Notes under the pieces: generated by a model
Told to the model about the DNA's origin: nothing
Seen by the model: only the letters and a program-made list of their open reading frames with translations
Databases searched by the model: none
Position numbers and translations under genes: made by a program
Part shown: positions 30,401 to 42,400 of the stretch, piece after piece
Position numbering within the stretch: position 1 is the stretch's first letter
How the letters are laid out: every line of letters begins with the position of its first letter
Assembly: GCA_029582265.1 (NCBI GenBank)
Contig: CM055828.1
Coordinates: 28,226,618 to 28,290,617, forward strand
Source of the DNA: Zoroaster sp. YZ-2022
Lineage: Eukaryota > Echinodermata > Asteroidea > Forcipulatida > Zoroasteridae
Reading direction: 5' to 3'
Length of the DNA: 64,000 nucleotides

Positions 30401-33400
30401 CTGGTACCACCATAATGGCATCACATAGTAAATTAGTCATCTATATCAACGTTTTATTCAAACACTCACCATAGGGTGGTTTTGCCTTCTGTGGTCCAGC
30501 AGCTTCGCTAGACTCGCCAACGCCGGCAACATTCTCTGCACTCACGCGGAACATGTAACTTGTTCCTTCAACGAGGTCAGGCACAGTGAATGTCAATTCG
30601 GTGATTAGATCATCCTTGTGGGCTTTGACCCAACGCTTTCGGTCGACATCACACTTCTCAATGACATAACCAAGTATGTCTGCTCCTCCATTGTCTGCTG
30701 GTGGTGTCCAAGTAAGAGTCATGCGAGTACTGTTGACATCTGATATTTCTGGAATACCAGGCGGGCCAGGAGCATCTAGTGTAAACAAACATAAAGAGAA
30801 AGATTTGCTCAGAGAATAGTTTTCTGACAAGAACAGAAAAGAAATAAACAGGCTTAAGGTTCTAGGTATTATTATACATTTTTTTCTGAAGTTGTTTGAA
30901 AAAGAATATTAAATTAATTTGCTCTCAAAAAAACATATGCAAAACAGTCTCATGACGAAAAGGCGTAGCTTAACTTTTACAGTGAATGTACTGATAAAAA
31001 CGTTGGTGAAATGTACCAACAAAATTTACAGAAAGATCTTACTTACCATACGGTGGTTTAGCAACTGCCTTATCAGACGCTGGACTTGGTTTTCCAACCC
31101 CAGCCTTGTTCTCAGCAGAAACCCTAAATTCATACTCCGTGCCCTCCTTGAGATCAATGACAGTATACACAGTCTCGCTGATCGATGTCTCTTTCACTTT
31201 CAGCCATCTGGAGCTGAAGCGGTCTTTCTTCTCGATGATGTACCCTGTGATGGGACTGCCACCATCAGATGCGGGAGCTGCCCAGGTTAAGGTCATGGAG
31301 GTACTATCGATTTCAATGATGTCGGGCTTACCGGGTGGTTCAGGTACGTCTATAAAAAAGTATTAATAATAATTAAAGCTGGTATTTTGAAGTGCTCTTG
31401 TCAAAATATTACAGCACTGTTATAACACTAATATTACAGATATTCAAATATTTGATATGCAGATTTATTTTGAATTTTTGGTTTACATACACTGACAATA
31501 TGGATACATGCATGCTGTCAACAACTGTCAGACACTAATGGACGAATAAATGTATTGATATTTGATGAGTATTGACTAACTTTGTGCCCTGTCAGCATAC
31601 CAGTTAAAAAAATCTTAATACAATTATTCTCTATTAAATTACTAATTATCCACTAAAATATGAACTTAAAATATGAGGTCAGTTAATATTAATTAGAATG
31701 AAATATTTATGTGAACTTCTAGAAAGAGTTTTTGAATTGAAAATTTTGGTAAAATGATCAATGAAAAAATTAAAGAAGCTATAGATTTCGGTTATGCACT
31801 AACCATATGGTGGTTTGGTGATTCTGGGCTCAGATGGTTCACTGAATGGACTTGTTCCAGCCTGGTTGACTGCAGCCACACGGAACTCATACTCCTTGCC
31901 CTCAATCAGATCTCTCAAAGTAAGAGAAGTCTCTGTGACCGAGTCTCTAACAGCCTTGGTCCATCTTCTAGAAGAAGTCTCCTTCTTCTCAATGATGTAG
32001 CCAGTGACAGGACTGCCACCGTCTGATTCTGGAGGTGACCATGAGATGGTGATCTGTGTTCTGTCGACTGCTGTGATTTCAGGCTTGCCTGGTGCTTCAG
32101 GAACATCTTGTGGGAAAAGTATATAAAAAAAAATTTGTATTAGGCGTCCAATCCTTATATGGCCCATTGAGCAATCATTAAACTATTGAATAACAATTCA
32201 ATGGTTTAACGATTGAATTGATAGTTTGTTCAACACTTCGATGCATCCCTCCTGGATCAGACATAAGGGTTATTAAGGGATTACTGTCTGTTGTGTAAGG
32301 AGGATTAGTAAAGGATAAGTAATGGCAGTGTCAGTCATGTTCCACACTGCTGTATCTGTAGGTATTAGGACTGTCAATTATCACTTCTTTTGTCTGCTTC
32401 CAGAAGCTGTTCCACATAGAAGGACTGCTTTTAAATCTGGTAAACAAATGAAGCAAGCTTAATGAATAGTATTGGTAAATAGTTTAACGATTGCTCAGTG
32501 GGCCCTATAAGGACCAGAGACCTTACTTATAGAATGATATTATGTTCAAAATGAAAGGCTTTATGTATAATGATACTTAACGTGGTAAAACTAAACTCTT
32601 ATAAGACCTGACTGCAAAAGAAAAACTTACCATATGGTGGTTTGGTGATTCTAGGCTCAGATGGTTCACTGAATGGACCTGTTCCAGCCTTGTTGACTGC
32701 AGCCACATGGAACACATACTCCTTACCCTCAATCAAATTTTTCACAGTCAGTGTTGTCTCTGTGACTGTGTCCCTGTGAGATTTTGTCCATCTTGTAGAA
32801 GTAGTCTCTTTGCTTTCAATAATGTAGCCAGTGACTGGACTGCCACCGTCTGACACTGGAGGTGACCATGAGATGGTGATTTGTGTCCTGTCAACTGCTG
32901 TGACTTCAGGCTTCCCAGGTGCTTCAGGAACATCTATTTGGAAAGATTAATCAAACATTAATACATTTTCTGAAAATTTTCTGAAGAATATGAACAAATT
33001 TAATGAAAATCTAAATATCTTGACTGAGAAAACATTTACCATATGGTGGTTTGGTGATTCTAGGCTCAGATGGTTCACTAAATGGACCTGTTCCAGCCTT
33101 GTTGACTGCAGCCACATGGAACACATACTCCTTGCCCTCGATCAGATCCTTCATAGTCAGTGTTGTCTCAGAGACTGAGTCCCTGTGTGCCTTTGTCCAT
33201 CTTGTTGAAGAAGTTTCTTTCTTCTCAATGATGTAGCCTTTGATTGGACTGCCACCGTCAGATTCTGGAGGTGACCAAGTAATGGTCATCTGTGTTTTGT
33301 CAACTGCTGTGACTTCTGGCTTACCTGGTGCTTCAGGAACATCTAGTGAGAAGAATAAAACAATTTTCAAATATTAAAAAAAAAATTAAACATTACAAAG

Positions 33401-36400
33401 CATGGTTAATAAGTAGCTTAACAATTTAGAAGAAGGATAATAACATTATCTTCAACTAGGACCATATTGTTGTTGGATAACTTACCATAAGGTGGTTTGG
33501 TGATTCTAGGCTCAGATGGTTCACTGAATGGACCTGTTCCAGCCTTGTTGACAGCAGCCACACGGAACTCATACTCCTTGCCCTCAATCAGATCTCTAAC
33601 AGTTAGTGTTGTCTCAGTGACTGAATCCCTAACAGCCTTTGTCCATCTTGTGGAAGAAGTTTCTTTCTTCTCAACAATGTAGCCTTTGATTGGACTACCT
33701 CCATCAGATTCTGGAGGTGACCATGAGATGGTGATCTGTTTGCTGTCGACTGCTGTGACTTCAGGCTTGCCTGGTGCCTCAGGAACATCTATTGTGAAGA
33801 TTTCATAACAATGATAATAAAAATAATGGACGCTTATATTGCACCAGTATCTGCCAAGTTTGACAAGCAAGGTTCATTAACATTATAAACCCCGTCATCT
33901 GGCCAAAATTATATCCTTTCTAGAACCATATAAACTCTCTGAAGAGTATGCAGCCCATTCTGCCAAATGTATTGCCAACAAGCTTAACAGAAAAACACCA
34001 GAATAACTAGTGCATATGAAGTGAACAATTTAATATGTTGGAAAAAACAAGTGAATGATTTTACTCTTTAAGGTAATATAAAACCTCTTTTTAAAGAAAT
34101 GACTAACCATATGGTGGTTTGGTGATTCTAGGCTCAGATGGTTCACTGAATGGACCTGTTCCAGCCTTGTTGACTGCAGCCACATGGAACACATACTCCT
34201 TACCCTCAATCAAATTTTTCACAGTCAGTGTTGTCTCTGTGACTGTGTCCCTGTGAGATTTTGTCCATCTTGTAGAAGTAGTCTCTTTGCTTTCAATAAT
34301 GTAGCCAGTGACTGGACTGCCACCGTCTGACACTGGAGGTGACCATGAGATGGTGATTTGTGTCCTGTCAACTGCTGTGACTTCAGGCTTGCCAGGTGCT
34401 TCAGGAACATCTATTTGGAAAGATTAAACAATTTCTTTAAAAAGTTTATTACGAAATAAAACATTAAATGTAACTGATAATGCTACGATGCAACACTGGT
34501 ATTTTAAACATATAAATGATCAACATTTTACTAAAAACATCTCTTGAACAATTTTTGTGAGATTTTCCATCGTTTTTTATGAATATAAGTATTTTCTCCC
34601 AATATTTAACGTCGGTATTTTTGATTCAAAGAATGTAATCAAAAAGCTTTAAGATGTAATTTTGCTAACATACCAATGTCAAACCTTCCCTTACAAAGTA
34701 GTATCAATAATAAAAAATAAAAAAATAAAAACCTGTTGGAACATGACTGTGAATATATAGCTTACCGTATGGTGGTTTGGTGATTCTAGGTTCAGATGGT
34801 TCACTGAATGGACCTGTTCCAGCCTTGTTGACTGCAGCCACATGGAACATATACTCCTTGCCCTTGATCAAATCTTTCACAACCAGAGAAGTCTCTGTCA
34901 CTGAGTCCCTGTGAGCCTTTGTCCATTTTATAGCAGAAGTCTCCTTCTTCTCAACAATGTAGCCAGTGACTGGACTGCCACCATCAGATTTTGGAGGTGA
35001 CCATGTAATGGCGATCTGTTGGCTATCCACTGCAGTGACTTCAGGCTTGCCTGGTGCCTCAGGAACATCTAATGAACAAATAAACAGGAATTTCATCAGA
35101 TGAACAAATTTAACAAGAAAGACATAAATAGAAAATTTGCTTGTTGCAAACTGCTTACCAACCTAAAGGACCTGTAGTATAAATGCAAAATATGTTGTTG
35201 GCATAATGTTTCAAACCTAGCAGGTTCTTTCTCAAAGGCAAGAAAAACATAATTATGCTACAACTTAAAAATATTATAGCTCAAAAATTGGAAAAGACAT
35301 TAGACCAAGTAAGAAACTTACCATACGGTGGTTTGGTGATTCTAGGCTCAGATGGTTCACTGAATGGACCTGTTCCAGCTTTGTTCGTAGCAGCCACACG
35401 GAACTCATACTCCTTGCCCTCTATCAGATCTCTCACAGTCAGTGTTGTCTCAGTTACGGAGTCCCTTATTGCTTTTGTCCATCTTGTAGAAGAAGTCTCC
35501 TTCTTCTCAACAATGTAACCAGTGACTGGACTACCACCATCAGATTCTGGAGGTGACCATGAGATGGTGATCTGTTTACTGTCAACTGCGGTGACTTCAG
35601 GTTTGCCAGGTGCTGCAGGAACATCTAGAAGAAAAGATAAATAACACAAACAAATTTCCTTTTAAAAAAACACCTTAATACAGGTCACTAATAAAAACTG
35701 TAAGGATCAACAAATTGAAAGCAAAAACGTAAAATTCACAAATAAGAAAACATTTACCATATGGTGGTTTGGTGATTCTAGGCTCAGACGGTTCACTAAA
35801 TGGACCTGTTCCAACCTTGTTGACTGCAGCTACTTGGAACACATACTCCTTGTCCTCAATTAGATCTCTTACAGTCAGTGTTGTCTCTGTGACGGAATCC
35901 CTAACTGCCTTTGTCCATCTTGTTGAAGAAGTTTCTTTCTTCTCAATGATGTAGCCTTTGATTGGACTGCCACCGTCAGATGCTGGAGGTGACCAAGTAA
36001 TGGTGATCTGTGTTCTGTCATATGCTGTGACGTCAGGCTTCCCTGGTGCTTCAGGAACATCTAGTAAAGAAAGAATAACAATGATGAAATACATTTATAA
36101 TGAAATAGAACAGTACAAAGCATTGCTAATGGTATGATTAACAAAGGAGGATACAATTATCAAAATTTAACATGATTGTGAATGGATAACTTACCATATG
36201 GTGGTTTGGTAATTCTAGGCTCAGATGGTTCACTGAATGGACCTGTTCCAGCCTTGTTGACTGCAGCAACATGGAATACATACTCCTTGCCCTCAATGAG
36301 ATCTTTCACCGTCAGTGTTGTCTGTGTGACTGAATCCCTGTGAGCCTTTGTCCATTTTGTTGAGGAAGTCTCTTTCCTTTCAACGATGTAGCCAGTGACA

Positions 36401-39400
36401 GGACTGCCACCATCAGATTCTGGAGGTGACCATGAGATGGTGATTTGTTTGCTGTCGACTGCTGTGACTTCAGGCTTGCCTGGTGCCTCAGGAACATCTA
36501 GTAAACAAAGCACACCCACAATTATCACTGTACATACAAAGTGATTTGCTAAACAAAATTGAAAAACCCCAATATAAGTGATATTATATTTTTTAAATAA
36601 ATTAATCTGTGGAATTGATCTTAGAGTAAAAGGGTGACTCACCATATGGTGGTTTGGTGATTCTAGGCTCAGATGGTTCACTAAATGGACCTGTTCCAGC
36701 CTTGTTGACTGCAGCCACGTGGAACACATACTCCTTGCCCTCGATCAGATCTTTCACAGTCAGTATTGTCTCAGTTACTGAGTCCCTAACAACCTTTGTC
36801 CATCTTGTAGAAGTAGTTTCCTTCTTCTCAACAATGTAGCCAGTGACTGGGCTGCCACCATCTGATTCTGGAGGTGACCATGAGATGGTGATTTGTTTGC
36901 TGTCAACAGCTGTTACCTCAGGCTTGCCTGGTGCTTCAGGTACATCTAGAAGAAAAGTAAATCGAACATTGAAGAATTTCCTCAGTTATAAACAGAAACT
37001 CATCAATACAGATCACTTATGAAAGAAAAATATTAAAGAAAAGGGAAAACTCAAAACCCTGTTTGAGAAAACATTTACCATAAGGTGGCTTGGTGATTCT
37101 AGGCTCAGATGGTTCACTGAATGGTCCTGTTCCAGCCTTGTTGACTGCAGCCACACGGAACTCATACTCCTTGCCCTCGATCAGATCTCTCACAGTCAGT
37201 GTTGTCTCAGTGACTGAATCCCTAACAGCCTTGGTCCATCTTGTGGAAGATGTCTCTTTCTTCTCAATGATATAGCCAGTTATTGGACTGCCACCATCTG
37301 ATTTTGGAGGTGACCATGCGATAGTGATCTGTGTTCTGTCCACCGCTTTGACTTCAGGCTTGCTTGGTGCTTCAGGAACATCTTGTGAGAAACGAATAAA
37401 AATATTGAAAATATTTCTTATAAAAACATAACCAGGTAGTTTTCATAATTAGCATATTCATTAACACAAAGGAGTATATATACTTTCGAAAAATTAACAT
37501 GATTGTGAATGGGTAACTTACCGTATGGTGGTTTGGTGATTCTAGGCTCAGATGGTTCACTAAATGGACCTGTTCCAGCCTTGTTGACTGCAGCCACATG
37601 GAACACATACTCCTTGCCCTCAATCAAATTTTTCACAGTCAGTGTTGTCTCTGTGACTGAGTCCCTGTGAGATTTTGTCCATCTTGTAGAAGTAGTCTCT
37701 TTGCTTTCAATGACGTAGCCAGTGACAGGACTGCCACCATCAGATTCTGGAGGTGACCATGAGATGGTGATCTGTTTGCTGTCAACTGCGGTGACTTCAG
37801 GCTTGCCAGGTGCCTCAGGAACATCTAGTGAAAAATATAATTTTAAATAACTGTTTAAATAATACAGTCATGACAGTGCATACACAGTAATTTACTAAAC
37901 TAATGTTAAAAAATATAGTGATGTCACAACTTAAAATAAATATGAGGAATTGACCAGGGAATCAAAGAGTGACTTACCGTATGGTGGTTTGGTGATTCTA
38001 GGCTCAGATGGTTCACTGAATGGACCTGTTCCAGCCTTGTTGACTGCAGCAACATGGAACACATACTCCTTGCCCTCAATGAGATCTCTTACAGTCAGTG
38101 TTGTCTCTGTGACAGAGTCCCTAACAGCCTTTGTCCATCTTGTGGAAGAATTCTCCTTCTTTTCAACAATGTAGCCTGTGACAGGACTGCCACCATCGGA
38201 TTCTGGAGGTGACCAAGTTATTGTGATCTGTTTTCTGTCGACCGCTGTGACCTCAGGCTTTCCTGGTGCTTCAGGAACATCTAGTGAGAAGGGTAAAACA
38301 AATTCAAACAAATTCAGGAAAGGCAAATCAAGCATGGAATTATGTTCTGAATGTCTTCATAAATACAGATCGGTTCTAAAAGTTGAAGAGTGAAATAATT
38401 TCTCTGACTGAGAAGGGCATTTACCATATGGTGGTTTGGTGATTCTAGGCTCTGAGGGTTCACTGAATGGACCTGTTCCAGCCTTGTTGAATGCAGCTAC
38501 ACGGAATTCATACTCCTTGCCCTCGATCAGATCTCTGACATTCAGGGTTGTCTCAAAGACTGAGTCTTTTGTAGCTTTTGTCCATCTTGTCGAAGAAGTT
38601 TCTTTCTTCTCAATTATGTAGCCTTTGATTGGACTGCCTCCATCAGATTCTGGAGGTGACCAAGTAATGGTGATCTGTGTTCTGTCTACTGCTGTGACTT
38701 CAGGCTTACTTGGTGCTTCAGGAACATCTAGTGTGAAAAGAATGTTCAGAACTTATTACAAAGTTACAAACAGAAAACATTACAATACATGGTTATTGGT
38801 TAAATAAACAAGCTAGCCAAAGGTGGATACAATTTTCAAATAATATTGAAACAGATTATAGAACATGACAGTGAGTGGATAGCTTACCGTATGGTGGTTT
38901 GGTGATTTTGGGCTCAGATGGTTCACTGAATGGACCTGTTCCAGCCTTGTTTATGGCAGCTACATGGAACACATACTCCTTGCCCTCAATCAAATCTTTC
39001 ACAACCAGAGAAGTGTCTGTGACTGAGTCCCTGTGAGCTTTTGTCCATCGTGTAGAAGAAGTTTCTTTCTTCTCAACAATGTAGCCTGTTATTGGACTGC
39101 CACCGTCTGATTCTGGAGGCAACCATGTAATGGTGATCTGTTGGCTGTCCACTGCAGTGGTTTCAGGCTTGCCTGGTGCCTCAGGAACATCTAGTAAGGA
39201 AAGTACATCCAAAATTAACACTTTAAGTAATAAAGTTAAGTAACCTATTTTGATGATGAAACAACTTATAACAAACAAAAGTGGAATAAACATAAGAGTA
39301 AGTAAGAGACTCACCATATGGTGGTTTGGTGATTCTAGGCTCAGATGGTTCACTGAATGGACCTGTTCCAGCTTTGTTGACAGCAGCCACTCGGAAAACA

Positions 39401-42400
39401 TACTCCTTGCCCTCTATCAAGTCTTTCACAGTCAGTGTTGTCTCAGTCACTGTGTCCCTAACAACCTTTGTCCATCTTGCAGAAGAAGTCTCTTTCTTCT
39501 CAATGATGTAGCCAGTGACTGGGCTGCCCCCGTCGGATTCTGGAGGTGACCATGAGATGGTGATCAGTTTGCTGTCGACTGCTGTGACTTCAGGTTTGCC
39601 TGGTGCTTCAGGAACATCTTATGAGAAAAGAAAATTGTTAAATAGGATTTGTTAAAAAGTGATATGCTAGACAAGCTGAAAATCAGACAATACAAAATAA
39701 ATATGACCAACAAAAAGAATAACTCACCATATGGTGGTTTGGTGATTCTAGGCTCAGATGGTTCACTGAATGGACCTGTTCCAGCCTTGTTTATGGCAGC
39801 CACATGGAACACATACTCCTTGCCCTCAATCAGATCCTTCACAGTCAGTGTTGTCTCAGTGACCGAGTCCCTAACAGCCTTGGTCCATCTTGTGGAAGTA
39901 GTCTCTTTCTTCTCGATGGTGTAGCCAGTGATTGGACTGCCACCATCTGTTTCTGGAGGTGACCAAGTAATGGTGATCTGCTTGCTGTCGACGGCTGTCA
40001 CTTCTGGTTTACTAGGAGGCCCTGGTACATCTGTTTGTAAAAAGTAATAATAACCATATATTGTATACTATGACTTATACAGCATGATGAACTTTGACAT
40101 CATACTTTGACATTTCTTTTCCCCTAATAATTACTTATGATTATGAAAAATTACAATTGATTGAAATACCATATGGCGGCTTGGCCTTTTGCGGTTCAGA
40201 TGGTTCACTGAATGGACCAGTTCCAGCCTTGTTGACGGCAGCCACATGGAACACATAATAGTTGCCCTCGACCAGATCTTTGACGACCAGTTTCATCTCT
40301 GTGATAGGTTCCTTGGTCACCCTTATCCATCTGGTGGCCGTTTTCTCTTTGCGTTCTAGGATGTAGCCGGTGACTGGACTACCACCGTCAATAGCGGGTA
40401 TGGTCCATGTGACGGTCATGTGAGTGCTGTCGATATCACTGACTGTAGGGACCTCTGGAGGACCTGGCACATCTGGAGGATGAAATTTGATTTTACTATC
40501 TTTTACTACACATTATTATTATTATTATTGTGGCAGCTTACAATATCAAATATTCATGAGAAAATAATAAATATTTAAATGACTGGTTTTTAAAAACTTC
40601 ATGGCTAAACTGAAATTGTTATATATACTACTCAAAACAATTTAGGGAACACCGGAATAATCTCAGTTAAAGCAAGATCATTTATTTCAGATAAACACAA
40701 TGTTTCACAGAATTGATGAGAAACAACTGCACAATGAAACAGATGATAAAGGATGCATGTCGTGATTACACATTTCATGACATGACTACTGAAAGAGAGA
40801 GGGAGTTGCAAATGAAAATCCCAGTTCATGGAACATTTCAAACCTATTTGATGTTGAAAATCCGGTGTTCCCTAAATTGTTTTGAGTAGTATATATTACC
40901 ATTAATTATGTTAATGTTAATATATATAACAATTTGAGTTTAACAATATTTAAAAAGGGTTACAAATATGAAGATATATACAACCAAAAAAAAAGGCTTC
41001 GAGTACAAAACTTACCATACGGTCTCTTCGCTTTTTGAGGTTCAGATGGTTCACTGAATGGACCTGTTCCAGCCTTGTTGACTGCAGCCACATGGAAAAC
41101 ATACTCCTTGCCCTCGATCAGATCTTTCACTGTCAGTGTTGTCTCTGTAACAGGTTGCTTTGTAACCATCGTCCACCTAGTAGCCGTTTTCTCCTTGCGT
41201 TCCAGGATGTAGCCAGTGACTGGACTGCCACCATCATCAGATGGCTCTGTCCATGTGACTGTCATTTTGCTGCTGTCAATGTCACTGACTTCGGGCTTCT
41301 CTGGAGCTGCTGGGACATCTGCAAATCAAACATTTTCTGGCTGATCAAAAGGAACTTTGGCAAACACAAATGCACATGACAACAGGCATTGCTGGATTTA
41401 GGAAGGGGAAGGTTTTCATCTCTTTTTGATGAGTAAAGTATAAAAATCATAGATTTAACAAATGTTTGCCAATTTGGGATCAGTTGGGTACTTTTGTGTT
41501 TTTACCCCATCCCTTTTCAGCCGTCTGAATCCACCTCTGACATAAGGAAAAAAGAGAACAAAAGAAGAATTTGTTGATCATGTTACTGGAAGAAGAAGAG
41601 AAAACTGTATAAGACGGATACTAAGAAAGACTACTTACCATATGGTGGTTTGGTGATTCTAGGCTCAGATGGTTCACTGAATGGACCTGTTCCAGCCTTG
41701 TTGACTGCAGCCACACGGAACTCATACTCCTTGCCCTCAATCAGATCTTTCACAGTCAGTGTTGTCTCTGTTATTGTTTCCTTGGTGACCTTTGTCCATC
41801 TTGTGGATGTCTTCTCCTTACGTTCAAGGATGTATCCAGTGACAGGGCTGCCACCGTCGACACTTGGCGGTGACCAGGTGACTGTTATCTTAGTGCTGTC
41901 TACATCGCTAGTGGCAGGTTTCTCTGGTGGTCCAGGAACATCTGAAAGGGTGAAGATTTGAATCATCAAATAAAATCAATTAATGTTTGAAACATAAATA
42001 GAACTGTTAAAATATACAATAATTTATGATACATTATCAATGAAATTTAGCAAAGAGGCAGACAATAAAGAAGCAGTGATACTTGAGGTTAGGCCCCTCA
42101 CTCCCCTACACAAAAAATAAATAAATTTTTAATGAGGATTCGTTATACAAGCAGGCACCAGCTAAAATAGTGATGTCAAATGTTTGTATCTAATTTATGT
42201 ATGAAATAAAAAATAATTATAACAAAATGTATATACTGAAAATTATACATTTTTCGTCTTGCTTTGCTACCCCTTTAAAAGAATGTTCAAGCGAAGGTAG
42301 AAAAATAGGTTATTTTAAGATAGATTTTGAGTGTCTCACCGAATGGTAGTTTAGCCACAATGGTATCAGATGGTTCACTGGGGTTGCCTACTCCTGCCAA

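Noticed and set aside
40632..40841. Minus-strand open frame of 69 codons within the MITE
   Set aside because: Too short for a transposase and without a DDE-like motif; most likely chance.
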